This document shows positions 21,144-31,009 of a DNA stretch of 64,000 nucleotides, in pieces. Below the pieces are notes generated by a model. That model had not been told where the DNA came from. It saw nothing but the letters and a program-made list of their open reading frames with translations, and did no database searches. The stretch spans positions 4,007,186 to 4,071,185 of the forward strand of contig NZ_CP015880.1 of assembly GCF_000697965.2 (NCBI RefSeq), read 5' to 3'. A program made the translations under genes and the position numbers. Position 1 is the first letter of the stretch. Each line of letters opens with the position of its first letter. Source of the DNA: Ensifer adhaerens. Lineage in GTDB: Bacteria; Pseudomonadota; Alphaproteobacteria; Rhizobiales; Rhizobiaceae.

Positions 21144-23068
21144 CACGTCGCCGCACCCTTGGCTAAACTCACTGTTGGTCGCCGGTGTCTGTCCAGGATT
21201 TCGAAGACTTCATCGCCAGACATCACGTTAGCCTCCATCAACCGTTTGATGATGGCATCCAGGGCAATCCGTCGGGTTCGAACAGCGGACTTCGCGCGCT
21301 CGAACTCGCTTTGCAGCACCGCGTGAACGTGTCTCCGAAATTCGGGATTGTATGTGCGCAATCGCTCGAGCTGAACCTGGTCCTCGACGACGAGGGTATG
21401 CCCCATGCCGAGACCGCCCTCGAGCATTGTCGCTAGCTCAGTCGCCCTGTTCAGGTCGGCGGTGTCCGAGCCCGAAGCGCCGTCGGCAAATGATCCCAAG
21501 ACCTCCAGTTCGGCCGCTATTCCGCCAAGGCACACGGCGATCGCGTTACGATAGTCGGCACTTGTCATTGGCCGAGCGCCGGTTTGACCGTACTGGACGT
21601 AGCCCAGTCCACTGGGTTTCCCGTCGATCCTGTAGCGCGAAATCCTGACCTCGCTCACGCGCCCGTATCCGATTTCGAATGCCACGATAGCGTGACCTGC
21701 CTCGTGAACGGCAAGCGCGCGCAGAAACTCCTCCGGCAGCTCCGTTACCGTCGGCAATTGCTCGACGATGTGGTCCCCTGAAAGGACTTCCCGACGCCGC
21801 CGCGCCACCCGCTTGGCATCCCGGACGAGTTGTTCGATGTCGGCACCCGACAGACCATCTGTCGCCATGCCGAACTTCTCGGCCTGGGACTGATCCAGAT
21901 CGGGGCCGCTGTGGAATGCCAGGATCGATAGCCGTGCCTTCGCATCAGGAAACGCAATTTCGAGCTGCCGGTCCAGTCGCCCTGGCCGCCGGATCGCAAG
22001 ATCGAGTTGGTCGGGATAATTGCAGGCTCCGATCACAACGACGCCCTCGCGACGATCGAAACCATCCAGAAGCTGCAGGAACCCCGCCATCGCGGCTCGT
22101 AAATAGCCGCGGTTTCGATCTGTCTCTGTCCGATCGCCGAACGTATCGACCTCGTCTACGAACAATATAGACGGCGCTTTCTCCTTCGCCTCGGCAAAGG
22201 AAGCCCGCATGGCTTTCAAGTGACTGTCGAGCGCGCCTGCTTCCTGCCATTCAGAAACCGAACCGTAAATGATCGGGACCTGGCAGGAATTGGCGGGCGC
22301 GCTTACAAACATCGTCTTTCCGACACCTGGAGGTCCGGAAAGTAAGACCCCATTGTCTACATCGCTCCACGGGAGAACCCCCGCCTTGTAGTCGGCGAGG
22401 TCTTTCGCAAGATTGGTTCCCCATCCGAGGGCAGGTCCGTATCCGTGCATATCGGCAAGTGTCGGTCCCAACGGTTTTGCGACCTCGTGCGCGGGTTTCG
22501 CCGGGACGCGCGAATGAGTTCGCAATCTCTCCAGGGCAAGCATGGGATGACGGCGATCCTGAAAAGCCTTGACCAATCGCGGCCAGGGCTCCGACAGAAG
22601 TAGGTCGACGTCCCGGTCAGATAGCGGCAAACCGGCACGTCGAAGCGCGGCTTCTGCATGTCGCCTCGTCCGCGGCTCCAAGTCCAGGACTGCGTCGGAA
22701 AACAGTCCCTCGTCGTCGTCGAGATTGTAGTCCGGCGGGGCGATGAAGATCGCTCTTTTGTTTTTATGAGCTTCCATCTCATCGCGAAATGACCGGCCCT
22801 TCCACTCATAGGCGTAGGATGTGAACTCCCGGAACGTCCAGATGCCGGCGGCGAAAACCTCCACCGCTTCCGCATAGACCGGGTAGTAGAAATCATCCTT
22901 GGCTCGAAGGGTCACAATGAATTTCGAATGCGATATGTTCCAAGCCCGGAGTGACGCCGCGACCCCGCAGTACGCCATGAAAACAGGCAACGTGACAGTC
23001 GTATTGCGGACCTGCGTATCCGTCTTCCAAGGCACACGTGTGCGTTTGCCGGAATGTGTTGTCGGCAT
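21143..23068 (-). CDS. Soluble FtsH-like AAA+ zinc metalloprotease (M41 type), island cargo
   Basis: 641 aa. An N-terminal domain of about 200 residues with no membrane helix replaces the FtsH anchor. The AAA+ module has Walker A SGPPGVGKT (about 245-252), Walker B ILFVDEVD (about 302-309) and the second region of homology (CNYPDQLDLAIRRPGRLDRQ). The M41 peptidase has the zinc motif HEAGH (about 455-459) and a candidate third ligand in SDTADLNRATELA. All key residues are present, so the enzyme may be active in the cytoplasm. ATG 23068 is chosen over 23089 because AGGAAAGAG precedes it. It is followed by a coupled unknown gene and a phosphoesterase stub. Substrate unknown. Confidence 0.88.
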   Translation of the reverse strand: MPTTHSGKRTRVPWKTDTQVRNTTVTLPVFMAYCGVAASLRAWNISHSKFIVTLRAKDDFYYPVYAEAVEVFAAGIWTFREFTSYAYEWKGRSFRDEMEAHKNKRAIFIAPPDYNLDDDEGLFSDAVLDLEPRTRRHAEAALRRAGLPLSDRDVDLLLSEPWPRLVKAFQDRRHPMLALERLRTHSRVPAKPAHEVAKPLGPTLADMHGYGPALGWGTNLAKDLADYKAGVLPWSDVDNGVLLSGPPGVGKTMFVSAPANSCQVPIIYGSVSEWQEAGALDSHLKAMRASFAEAKEKAPSILFVDEVDTFGDRTETDRNRGYLRAAMAGFLQLLDGFDRREGVVVIGACNYPDQLDLAIRRPGRLDRQLEIAFPDAKARLSILAFHSGPDLDQSQAEKFGMATDGLSGADIEQLVRDAKRVARRRREVLSGDHIVEQLPTVTELPEEFLRALAVHEAGHAIVAFEIGYGRVSEVRISRYRIDGKPSGLGYVQYGQTGARPMTSADYRNAIAVCLGGIAAELEVLGSFADGASGSDTADLNRATELATMLEGGLGMGHTLVVEDQVQLERLRTYNPEFRRHVHAVLQSEFERAKSAVRTRRIALDAIIKRLMEANVMSGDEVFEILDRHRRPTVSLAKGAAT

Positions 23069-23180
23069 TGCTCTTTCCTCGAAATTCAAGATTCCAAATG
23101 GCTCAGTTTATTCAGTCAGTCGCAGCTCTGGCTAAGAGACGCTCACTTTACGGGTCCCCCCGTCAAGAATATCCAGGCCC

Positions 23181-23525
23181 TCATTGGCGGCCCCCATACC
23201 TTTGGTTCCAGGGGTCTGGGTCAAGCCGGTTACCCAGCTGATACCAACGCGAGAGCGTCCGCGCGATGCCTCGTTCTTCGTCCAGGTAGTATAATTCGCT
23301 CGAAAATAGAGGGTGGCCATCCTCGATGGTCGGATGACCCTTAGCGCGGCCGATGAGGCAGGGCACGGCTCGCTTGGCAAGCGCCCAATCGTAGATGACG
23401 ACAGAAGAAGCACCGATATCGTCACGTTTGGCGGTCAGATCAAGGTCGTCTGCAAGATCACGGAGTCTGCGCACCACCTCCGTCCGCGGCATCCCGAACA
23501 AATATAAAAAGACCGAATCGCTCAT
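23181..23525 (-). CDS. DUF6634-like small protein
   Basis: 114 aa from ATG 23525, with GGGGA 8 bp upstream; an upstream in-frame extension to 23666 reaches into the AT-rich promoter region and is unlikely to be coding. The C-terminal half (WALAKRAVPCLIGRAKGHP, SSELYYLDEERGIARTLSRWYQLG) resembles a small family common in rhizobia, which I believe is DUF6634, function unknown. It is 112 bp upstream of the protease gene on the same strand and may be the first gene of the cargo operon. Confidence 0.65.
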   Translation of the reverse strand: MSDSVFLYLFGMPRTEVVRRLRDLADDLDLTAKRDDIGASSVVIYDWALAKRAVPCLIGRAKGHPTIEDGHPLFSSELYYLDEERGIARTLSRWYQLGNRLDPDPWNQRYGGRQ

Positions 23526-23658
23526 CGCATCATCCCCGTCAGAATCAAATGAGGTTAAAAACAAATCATTCGCGCCACCATACAGGACGATAAGATAAAA
23601 TAAGACCTCATTTTGATTTTCTTTGACATTGGAATTCCCCGCCGCTTGATCAAAATTT

Positions 23659-24207
23659 ATGATCATCGTTGTCCCGTCTGATGTCCTGAGAATTGCGCGT
23701 GCGCTGGCTGCTCTTTCTCAGCGTCAAGTCGCTGAGGCAGCCCAAATGGACAGAATGCAGGTCGTGGCTGCTGAGGGGCGACAAGATCGGGCTAGGGTTC
23801 AAAGCTATGAAAAGCTGCGGGACTTTTACGAAGACGTCGGCATCGAGTTCCTTGGAACGGTCGATATTGGCACTGGCACCGTGTCTGGCGCAGGCGCTCG
23901 CTGGCGCAAGCCTTCTGCATCAACGCAAATGAACGCGTCGACGCACATTCATGCTGAACCGAACGGGGTTTCATTCGTGGCAGCTCGAAGCCTGCTGAAC
24001 GTCCCCCTAACAAAGTTGGCTCAGGACTCCGGCATAGAACGGAGACAACTGAGCGCGCTCGAAAATCACATCGATTTCAGCAAGGACGACTTCGATCGGC
24101 TGCGCGCCTACTACGAAGGCCTTGGCATCGAGTTCTTGGGCCAAGGTGACGTCTCGACGAACCTATTCTACGGTGTTGGCGTCCGGTGGAAGCCCATCCT
24201 ACTCTGA
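23659..24207 (+). CDS. Transcriptional regulator with two tandem XRE-like HTH domains
   Basis: 182 aa, divergent from the DUF6634-like gene. The protein is an internal duplication. Residues about 5-80 (ARALAALSQRQVAEAAQMDR, then FYEDVGIEFLGTVDIGTG and GAGARWR) match about 105-180 (ARSLLNVPLTKLAQDSGIER, then YYEGLGIEFLGQGDVSTN and GVGVRWK). Each half is a helix-turn-helix followed by a GIEFLG beta element common in rhizobial XRE regulators. Position suggests it controls the cargo operon from the shared 130-bp AT-rich intergenic region. Confidence 0.75.
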   Translation: MIIVVPSDVLRIARALAALSQRQVAEAAQMDRMQVVAAEGRQDRARVQSYEKLRDFYEDVGIEFLGTVDIGTGTVSGAGARWRKPSASTQMNASTHIHAEPNGVSFVAARSLLNVPLTKLAQDSGIERRQLSALENHIDFSKDDFDRLRAYYEGLGIEFLGQGDVSTNLFYGVGVRWKPILL

Positions 24208-24673
24208 CACACGCCGGCTTCGGGGCTCCCTACTCGCCGTTGATTCCCGCCCCACGCTCAAGGCCCCCCTCCGCACGGGTCTGGCGCGGATTCACACCAT
24301 TATGACTTTGGTTTGGCGAGAGCACATCGAAGCGGAACAACGCGAAGCCGCGGCTTCATGGGATGCTCACCTCGTCGGAGGCGGTTTAAGTGTAAATCCT
24401 ACTCTACAAGCCCGTCCCTCCGGCTGCGCCTGCGGGCCAGGTCCTAGCCGGCATGCCGGAACAGGACGGCTGCGCCGACTTTTTTGGTTTTGAAGAAGGC
24501 ATTGGCCAGCATCGCTTGCAATTGGTGAGCCGCTTGCAGGCCATGCCTTCGTCGGCTGAGCCGAAAATGGAATCCGCCTGTAGGCGGATACATTGTTTTG
24601 CGGGACAAGCCCGCCTTTGATGTATGCAACCATAAGCATATATAGAATACAAATACAGAGAATATGGCAGAAG
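24208..24673. other. Right end of the island, AT-rich tail, no confident gene
   Basis: 466 bp between the HTH gene and the comM junction. A 63-codon plus-strand ORF (ATG 24302, MTLVWREHIEAEQREAAASW) is possible but unsupported. Two adjacent hairpins occur: CCGCCTGTAGGCGG near 24570 and GCGGG-ACAAG-CCCGC near 24600. They are followed by an AT-rich run of about 50 bp leading to the junction. The short AT-rich end matches what is described for GInt islands. Confidence 0.55.
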
Positions 24674-25976
24674 CAGCCATTTCGACCTGGCGATCGCACT
24701 CGGCCTGATGGCAGCCCTCGGCGCCATTCCCGGCGATGTGTTGGCGCCTTATGTGGTGATCGGTGAGCTCAATCTCGATGGCACCATCGCTGCCGTTGCC
24801 GGCGCGCTTCCCGCCGCGATCGGTGCCAATGCGCTCGGCAAGGGTCTGATCTGCCCGGCCGAAAGCGGACCCGAGGCGGCGTGGGCCGGGGCCGAGATCG
24901 ACATTCTGGCGCCCCGCAGCCTGATCGCAATCGCCAACCATTTCCGCGGTACGCAGGTGCTTTCGCGACCCGAGGCCGCGATCCGCTCAGGCGCATCTAA
25001 CCTGCCCGATCTCGCCGATATCAAGGGTCAGGAAAGCGCCAAGCGGGCGCTCGAAGTGGCGGCCGCCGGCAACCACAATCTGCTGATGGTCGGCCCGCCC
25101 GGCTCGGGCAAGTCGATGCTCGCTGCCCGCCTGCCGTCGATCCTGCCGCCGCTCAACCCGGCCGAGCTCCTCGAAGTGTCGATGATCCATTCGATCGCCG
25201 GGCAGCTTCCGGGCGGCAAGCTCTCGGACCGGCCGCCGTTCCGCACGCCGCATCATTCCGCGACGATGGCCGCCATGGTTGGTGGCGGCTTGCGTGCCAA
25301 GCCCGGCGAGGCGTCGCTTGCGCACAACGGCGTACTGTTTCTCGACGAGTTTCCGGAATTCTCGCCGCAGGTGCTCGACGCGCTGCGCCAGCCGCTTGAA
25401 ACCGCCGAATGCATCATCGCCCGCGCCAACCACCGCGTCAGCTATCCCGCCGCGATCCAGCTTGTCGCGGCCATGAACCCCTGCCGCTGCGGCATGGCCG
25501 GCGAACCCGGCCGCAGCTGCGCCCGTGGACCGCGCTGCATGTCCGACTATCAGGCGCGCATTTCTGGTCCGCTGATGGACCGCATCGATATCCGCATCGA
25601 CGTGCCGGCCGTCAGCGCCGCCGATCTCCTGAAGCCCGCCGCAGCCGAAAGCAGTGAGGTCGTTGCCCGTCGCGTCGCCCGTGCCCGGGCGCTGCAGATC
25701 GATCGTTTCGCCGCCCTCGGACATCCAGAGCTGACAAGCAATGCCCGCGCGTCGACCTCGATGATCGAGAAGATCGCAGCACCCGATGCGGCCGGCCTGC
25801 AGCTTCTCCGGGACGCCGCCGAAAAGATGAAATTCTCCGCCCGCGGCTACCATCGTGTGCTGAAGGTGGCGCGCACGCTTGCGGACCTCGATGGTGCGTC
25901 GACGGTCGGCCGAATCCATCTCGCCGAGGCGATTTCCTATCGGATCGCCGGGGAACGCTTGCCCGTCGCCGCATAG
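24674..25976 (+). pseudogene. comM: comM (yifB) 3' fragment, cut off from its start
   Basis: Continues the family sequence from SHFDLAIALGLMAALGAIPGD. It contains Walker A VGPPGSGKSMLAARLPSILP, Walker B GVLFLDEFPEF, the Cys cluster CRCGMAGEPGRSCARGPRC and the C-terminal Mg-chelatase-like domain (ARGYHRVLKVARTLADLDG). About 433 codons remain intact with no frameshift, so a precise excision would rebuild a normal gene of about 510 codons. An internal ATG at 24708 could start a shortened protein lacking the N-terminal Lon-protease-like domain. Confidence 0.95.
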
Positions 25977-25988
25977 CGGCGTGCCTGG

Positions 25989-26019
25989 AAAAAAAAAGGG
26001 CGCCTCGTGGGCGCCCTTT
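25989..26019 (-). terminator. Rho-independent terminator of cysK
   Basis: On the minus strand GGGCGCC (26016-26010), a short loop and GGCGCCC (26004-25998) are followed by a run of nine T. The stem also has TTT on the plus side, so it may act for comM as well. Confidence 0.85.
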
Positions 26020-26044
26020 CCGATCAGAAGTTATCCCAGCCTGA

Positions 26045-27013
26045 TCAGCCGCCCAGGCCATCGAACAGCACCGTCGAGAGGTAGCGTTCGGCAAAGGACG
26101 GGATGATGACGACGATGGTCTTGCCGGCATTTTCCTCGCGCTGGCCGACCTCGATTGCCGCGGTTAGAGCGGCACCGGCGGAGATGCCGACCGGCACGCC
26201 TTCGAGCTTGGCGACAAGGCGGGCGGCCTCGATCGCTTCCGCGCTGTTGACCGTGACGATCTCGTCATAGACCGTGGTGTCGAGGATCGCCGGCGCAAAG
26301 CCTGCGCCGATGCCCTGGATCTTGTGCGGCCCGGGATTGCCACCGGACAGAACCGGAGATTCCTCCGGCTCGACGGCGATTACCTTGATCGAAGGCTTGC
26401 GCGCCTTCAGCACCTGGCCGGCGCCGGTAATCGTGCCGCCGGTGCCGATGCCGGAGACGAAAATGTCGACAGCGCCGTCCGTGTCGTTCCAGATTTCTTC
26501 GGCCGTCGTCTTGCGGTGAATTTCCGGGTTGGCCGGGTTTTCGAACTGCTGTGGGATGATGGCGTCCGGCAGTGTCTCGACCAGTTCCTGCGCCTTGGCG
26601 ATCGCGCCCTTCATGCCCTTGGCGCCTTCGGTCAGCACCAGCTCGGCGCCGAGCAGCGCCAGCATCTTGCGCCGCTCGACCGACATGGTCTCCGGCATCG
26701 TCAGGATCAGCTTGTAGCCCTTGGCGGCCGCGACGAAGGCGAGCGCGATGCCGGTATTGCCGGAGGTCGGCTCCACCAGCGTCGTGCGGCCGGGCGTAAT
26801 CTTGCCCTGCGCTTCCAGGCTCTCGATCATCGCCACACCGATACGGTCCTTGACCGAGGCGATCGGGTTGAAGAATTCAAGCTTGGCGAGCAGGTTCGCC
26901 TTGACGCCCTTTTCCTTGGCAAGCTTGTCCAGCCGCACGATGGGCGTGTCGCCGATCGTTTCCGTGATCGAGGAATAGACGCGGCCGCGGCCGGGCTTGC
27001 GTGTGTCGGACAT
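26045..27013 (-). CDS. cysK: Cysteine synthase A (O-acetylserine sulfhydrylase)
   Basis: PLP enzyme making cysteine from O-acetylserine and sulfide, 322 aa, the normal length. The PLP lysine is in [14 protein letters not shown] (about residue 53), the substrate loop is [10 protein letters not shown], the phosphate-binding loop is [13 protein letters not shown], and [12 protein letters not shown] is typical of CysK. Cytoplasmic. A LysE-type exporter gene lies just upstream on the same strand, 138 bp away, but a functional link (for example cysteine-derivative export) is only a guess. Confidence 0.95.
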   Translation of the reverse strand: MSDTRKPGRGRVYSSITETIGDTPIVRLDKLAKEKGVKANLLAKLEFFNPIASVKDRIGVAMIESLEAQGKITPGRTTLVEPTSGNTGIALAFVAAAKGYKLILTMPETMSVERRKMLALLGAELVLTEGAKGMKGAIAKAQELVETLPDAIIPQQFENPANPEIHRKTTAEEIWNDTDGAVDIFVSGIGTGGTITGAGQVLKARKPSIKVIAVEPEESPVLSGGNPGPHKIQGIGAGFAPAILDTTVYDEIVTVNSAEAIEAARLVAKLEGVPVGISAGAALTAAIEVGQREENAGKTIVVIIPSFAERYLSTVLFDGLGG

Positions 27014-27150
27014 GGGTTTCTCCCTTGGGCGTAAATTGTCGAGCTATGAGAATAGGAACAATGATCGCGCAATTCCAGAACGACAAACACCGCGCAGCGA
27101 TCCGCCGAAGGAAAAACCACTGGCGAAGTCGTTGTTCGGGAAAAGTTTTT

Positions 27151-27768
27151 TCAGCTGGCGCGAACCGCGATATAGGCCGCCGTGCCGGCAAGCACGCTGG
27201 CCGCAACCCGGTTCAGCGCTTTCAGGGCCTTCGGTTGCTTGAGCAGCAGACGCGCACGCGAGGCGAGCAGCATATAGGGTACGAGAACGCTCAAGAGCAC
27301 CAGAAAGGTGGCGGTCAGGAGCAGGCCGTAGTCGCCGGGTCCGATCGCCCGAATGTCGATCAGCGTCGGCACGAGCGCCACGTAAAACAGCATCGTCTTC
27401 GGATTGCCGAGCGTGATCAGCAGGCCGGACAGAAAGGACATGGCCGAACTCGTCGACGGCTTCGCCTTGATGTCCTCCGGCAGCAGCCCTGCGCTCCACA
27501 GCTTCCACGCGATGTAGCCGAGGTAGAGGACGCCGGCAAACTTCACCACCAGGAAGGCTGTGGTGAAGGTCTGGGCAATCAGCGCCAGCCCGAGGATGAC
27601 CGCGGTTAGATAGATCATGTCGCCGAGCGCGATGCCGAGGCCCATGAAGAAGGTTTCGCGGAAACCGGAGCCGAGCGCGCGCGCAACCAGCGCCGTCACG
27701 CCGGGGCCTGGAATGGCTGCGGCGATGAAGAGCGCGCCGCTATAGGCGATGAGGGCCGCGAGCGTCAT
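27151..27768 (-). CDS. LysE-family amino-acid exporter
   Basis: 205-aa inner-membrane protein with five or six hydrophobic segments. The LysE/RhtB N-terminal signature is AAAIPGPGVTALVARALGSGFRE, and the second half has GLLITLGNPKTMLFYVALVPTLID. It exports amino acids or related metabolites; the substrate cannot be read from sequence. It is divergent from a second LysE-family gene at 27943 across 174 bp. Confidence 0.88.
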   Translation of the reverse strand: MTLAALIAYSGALFIAAAIPGPGVTALVARALGSGFRETFFMGLGIALGDMIYLTAVILGLALIAQTFTTAFLVVKFAGVLYLGYIAWKLWSAGLLPEDIKAKPSTSSAMSFLSGLLITLGNPKTMLFYVALVPTLIDIRAIGPGDYGLLLTATFLVLLSVLVPYMLLASRARLLLKQPKALKALNRVAASVLAGTAAYIAVRAS

Positions 27769-27942
27769 GGAACGTCCTTCCGAAGATGATGCCGATTTCT
27801 ACCTCAAGCGACTGAAAAAGCAAATCACCGAACTGCGACCGGCGGGCGTCCGCTGAAGAAATTGACCGGGTGACAAGTCTGGCGTTGTCCGCTGGTGCGA
27901 AATGCGTAGAGCTTGGCGAAAACGAGCGAAAGGCGCCTCTCC

Positions 27943-28575
27943 ATGCCCGAGTTGAAGGATATGATCGGCTTTGCCCTCCTGGCCCTTGGCATGGTGCTGA
28001 CGCCAGGCCCGAACATGATCTACCTGATCTCGCGCTCGATCAGCCAGGGGCCGGGCGCCGGCTTGATTTCGCTCGGCGGCGTGGCGCTCGGCTTCGTCGT
28101 CTATATGGTCTCGGCGGCACTCGGTATCACAGCGCTGCTTCTGGCCGTGCCACTCGCCTATGATGCGCTTCGCATCGCCGGTGCAGCCTACCTTCTCTAT
28201 CTCGCCTGGCAGGCGGTCAGGCCCGGTGGACGCTCGCCCTTTCAGGTCAAGAACCTGCCGAAGGATGGGCCGAAGAAGCTGTTCGTCATGGGCTTCCTGA
28301 CCAGCCTGCTCAATCCCAAGGTAGCGGTGCTCTATCTCTCGTTGCTGCCGCAGTTCATCCGGCCGGAGCTCGGCAACGTGCTCGGCCAGTCGCTGGTCTT
28401 CGGCTCGATCCAGATCGCGACCAGCGTCACCGTCAACGCCATGATCGCGCTCGCCGCCAGCGGCATCGCCGCTTTTCTTGCCGGGCGGCCGTTGTTCATG
28501 GTGGTGCAGCGCTGGGCGATGGGGACGGCGCTCTTCGGCTTTGCGCTGAGCATGGCCTCGGAAGCGCGGCGCTAA
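27943..28575 (+). CDS. LysE-family amino-acid exporter (second copy)
   Basis: 210 aa from ATG 27943 (MPELKDMIGFALLALGMVLTPGPNM); an in-frame TTG at 27913 is less likely. It has LysE/RhtB hallmarks TPGPNMIYLISRSISQGP and GFLTSLLNPKVAVLYLSLLPQFI, six membrane segments. It is not a close duplicate of the neighbouring LysE gene, so the pair probably handles different substrates. Confidence 0.88.
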   Translation: MPELKDMIGFALLALGMVLTPGPNMIYLISRSISQGPGAGLISLGGVALGFVVYMVSAALGITALLLAVPLAYDALRIAGAAYLLYLAWQAVRPGGRSPFQVKNLPKDGPKKLFVMGFLTSLLNPKVAVLYLSLLPQFIRPELGNVLGQSLVFGSIQIATSVTVNAMIALAASGIAAFLAGRPLFMVVQRWAMGTALFGFALSMASEARR

Positions 28576-28614
28576 CGCGCGCTTGCCGATGCCGCCCTCA
28601 ACCCCGGAGCTGGC

Positions 28615-28920
28615 TTACTCGAAAACCGGTCGCATGAAGCTGCGCTCGTAGCTGAGGATGCAGCGCGTCTTCTCGGCATAGGCGAAGGCGTCCTGGCATT
28701 CCGGATCCGCGGCCATTTCCCGGCGGTAGTTTTCATAGTCGGCAAGGGTCGGAAAGCTGAAGAGCGCCAGGGCGATGTTGTTCGCCCCTTCATGCGGCAG
28801 GAAGTAGCCGTGATGCGTGCCGCCCAGCCGATTGACGAGCGGGATCCAGAGCTTGGCGTAATGTTCGAACTCGGCCGCCTTGTAGGGGTCGATAATGTAT
28901 TTCAGGTAGCAGGTGATCAT
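28615..28920 (-). CDS. NIPSNAP-family protein
   Basis: 101 aa, starting MITCYLKYIIDPYKAAEFEHYAKLW, a dimeric alpha-beta-barrel (NIPSNAP) small protein of unknown biochemical role. Conserved features are the LGGTHHGYFLPHEG and ALFSFPTLADYENYR stretches. Its ATG overlaps the stop of the upstream DMT exporter (ATGA), so the two are translated together. Confidence 0.82.
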   Translation of the reverse strand: MITCYLKYIIDPYKAAEFEHYAKLWIPLVNRLGGTHHGYFLPHEGANNIALALFSFPTLADYENYRREMAADPECQDAFAYAEKTRCILSYERSFMRPVFE

Positions 28921-29834
28921 GCAGTTCTCCCTTCGCGTTCCCGCTTCCTGATAGAAGAGGGAAGGCGAAGTTTCCAGCCGAGAGTCATTCCGGCGGCGGC
29001 AACGAGGATCGCGACGGAGCCGGCGATCTGGATCGGCTGCAACTGGTGCCCGAAGGCGAGGCGGTCCACCACAATGGCGGCAATCGGATAGATGAAGGAA
29101 AGCGCCCCGGTCATGTGCGTCGGCAGCCGCTGGATCGCGCCGTAGAGCAGCACATACATCAGCCCGGTGTGGATGACGCCGAGGGTCAGGACGATCGACC
29201 ATTGCGTTGCACCTGACGGGGCGGGTGCGGCAAGCGCCATCGGTGCCAGCATCACGGTGCCGGTGATCACCTGGATCAGCGCAATCAGATGCGGCGGCGT
29301 GCCCTTGAGCAGCTTGGTCGCAATCGCCGCGATCGCGTAGAAGAAGGCAGCACCGATCGAAAGGGCCACGCCGATCAGATAATCTTCAGGCGCGAAGCCT
29401 TGGCCGGGCTTGGCCGAAATGATCGCGAGCATGCCGGCAAACGACACCAGGAGCCAGAAGATCTTGGTGACGGTGATCTTTTCGCCGAGGAACACGGCGC
29501 CGAGGCCCAAGAGCATGAAGGGCTGGGTGTTATAGACCATCGTCGCGATCGAGATCGATGCGTGGGAATAGGCGGCGAAGAGCAGCAGCCAGTTGACCAC
29601 GATCGCGATGCCGCCGATGACCGAAAGCAGCAGCATCCGTCGGCTGAAGTGGCGACGGTCGAGAAGTCCGAGCGCCCAGGCAATGGCAACGAGCGTTATG
29701 GTCCCGAAGACGCAGCGCCAGAACACCACGCTCGTCACCGGCTGCCCCGACATCAGCACGAACCAGCCGATGGTGCCGGATATCAGCATCGCTGCCGTCA
29801 TCTCGATGCTGCCGCGTTTGAGCTCGGTATTCAT
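28917..29834 (-). CDS. DMT-superfamily (EamA) transporter
   Basis: 305 aa, ten hydrophobic segments in two EamA repeats (first ends near KITVTKIFWLLVSFAGML, second holds GALSFIYPIAAIVVDRLAFGH). An inner-membrane metabolite exporter of unknown substrate. It lies in one operon with the NIPSNAP gene and divergent from an Lrp-type regulator, which probably controls it, suggesting an amino acid or its derivative as substrate. Confidence 0.87.
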   Translation of the reverse strand: MNTELKRGSIEMTAAMLISGTIGWFVLMSGQPVTSVVFWRCVFGTITLVAIAWALGLLDRRHFSRRMLLLSVIGGIAIVVNWLLLFAAYSHASISIATMVYNTQPFMLLGLGAVFLGEKITVTKIFWLLVSFAGMLAIISAKPGQGFAPEDYLIGVALSIGAAFFYAIAAIATKLLKGTPPHLIALIQVITGTVMLAPMALAAPAPSGATQWSIVLTLGVIHTGLMYVLLYGAIQRLPTHMTGALSFIYPIAAIVVDRLAFGHQLQPIQIAGSVAILVAAAGMTLGWKLRLPSSIRKREREGRTA

Positions 29835-29964
29835 GATTTCTGCTCCTATTGGTGATCGCAGAATAGCCGGTGCTCATGGCCTTTCCCATAGATGAACGAA
29901 GGCAATTGTGCTAGGTTGCCTAATTATCGAAGTTCTGTTTGTTGTTGTGACTTATGGTGTCGTG

Positions 29965-30402
29965 ATGCTGGACGAGATTGACCGACGAATCCTCGACATA
30001 CTGGCCGCCAATGCTCGGGTGTCGCTGAAGGAGCTGGCGCAGGAGGCCGGGCTCTCGTCGCCGAGCGCTGCGGATCGGCTCCGCAAGCTGGAAGAGCGCG
30101 GCGTCCTCGACGGTTTCACAATCGCCCTCAACCCCGCCAAGGTCGGCTACCCGCTGCAGGCGGTAATCCGCGTGCGACCGATGCCGGGCATGCTGCACAT
30201 CGTCGAGCGGCTGATCCAGGAGACGCCGGAATTCGTCGAATGTGACAAGGTCACAGGCGACGACTGCTTCATCGCCAAGCTCTACGTGCGTGACATGGCG
30301 CAGCTCGACATGATCCTCGACCGGATCGCCGAGAAGGCGCAGACCAACACCTCGATTGTCAAGTCGACACCGGTCAAGCGCCGCCTGCCGCCTTTGGTTT
30401 AA
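29965..30402 (+). CDS. Lrp/AsnC-family transcriptional regulator
   Basis: 145 aa from ATG 29965 (MLDEIDRRILDILAANARVS), the usual start of the family; the longer frame from 29908 reads through promoter-like sequence. The N-terminal HTH (LKELAQEAGLSSPSAADRLRKLEERG) is followed by the RAM ligand-binding domain (VIRVRPMPGMLHIVERLIQ, VTGDDCFIAKLYVRDM). It is divergent from the EamA-NIPSNAP operon with 130 bp between, the classic layout for local control. Confidence 0.9.
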   Translation: MLDEIDRRILDILAANARVSLKELAQEAGLSSPSAADRLRKLEERGVLDGFTIALNPAKVGYPLQAVIRVRPMPGMLHIVERLIQETPEFVECDKVTGDDCFIAKLYVRDMAQLDMILDRIAEKAQTNTSIVKSTPVKRRLPPLV

Positions 30403-30444
30403 AAGCAATCCCAGGAAAAGTGCGAAGGGGTCGCCGTCGGTCGA

Positions 30445-30918
30445 TCAGACGCCGGTCGAGCCGAAGCCGCCGGCGCCGCGTGCCGTCTCGCTTGCGCCGT
30501 CGGCCTCGCGAACCGTGACCTGCGTGACCGGTGCGATCACCATCTGGGCGATGCGCATGCCGCGCTCGATGATGAACTCCTCGTCGCCGAGATTGACGAG
30601 CAGCACCTTCACTTCACCGCGATAGTCGCTGTCGATCGTACCGGGCGTGTTGAGGCAGGTGATGCCGTGCTTGAAGGCGAGGCCAGAGCGCGGGCGGATC
30701 TGCGCCTCGTAGCCGGCGGGCACTTCGAAAATGAAGCCGGTCGGAACGAGGGCGCGCTTGCCGGGGGTGAGCATCAGCGGGCGATCGGCGGGGACGCCCG
30801 CGCGCAAATCCATGCCGGCGGCGCCTGCGGTCTCGTAGGCCGGAAGCTCCAGGCCTTCGCCGTGCGGCAGACGAACGAGGTTGAGGGTCGGGCGGGATAG
30901 GGAAGTGTGCGTGCTCAT
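30445..30918 (-). CDS. dut: Deoxyuridine triphosphatase (dUTPase)
   Basis: 157 aa from ATG 30918. It hydrolyses dUTP to dUMP, keeping uracil out of DNA. The five trimeric dUTPase motifs are visible: [44 protein letters not shown] and the C-terminal [11 protein letters not shown]. Single-domain, cytoplasmic. It is convergent with the Lrp gene. Confidence 0.95.
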   Translation of the reverse strand: MSTHTSLSRPTLNLVRLPHGEGLELPAYETAGAAGMDLRAGVPADRPLMLTPGKRALVPTGFIFEVPAGYEAQIRPRSGLAFKHGITCLNTPGTIDSDYRGEVKVLLVNLGDEEFIIERGMRIAQMVIAPVTQVTVREADGASETARGAGGFGSTGV

Positions 30919-31009
30919 GCCCGCATAAGCCGGGCCACGGGCGCCTCGGTCAATTGCATAATCGGGGCCGAGCCTGTAAAGGACGCGGCAACTCACAGGA
31001 TTTTACGAC

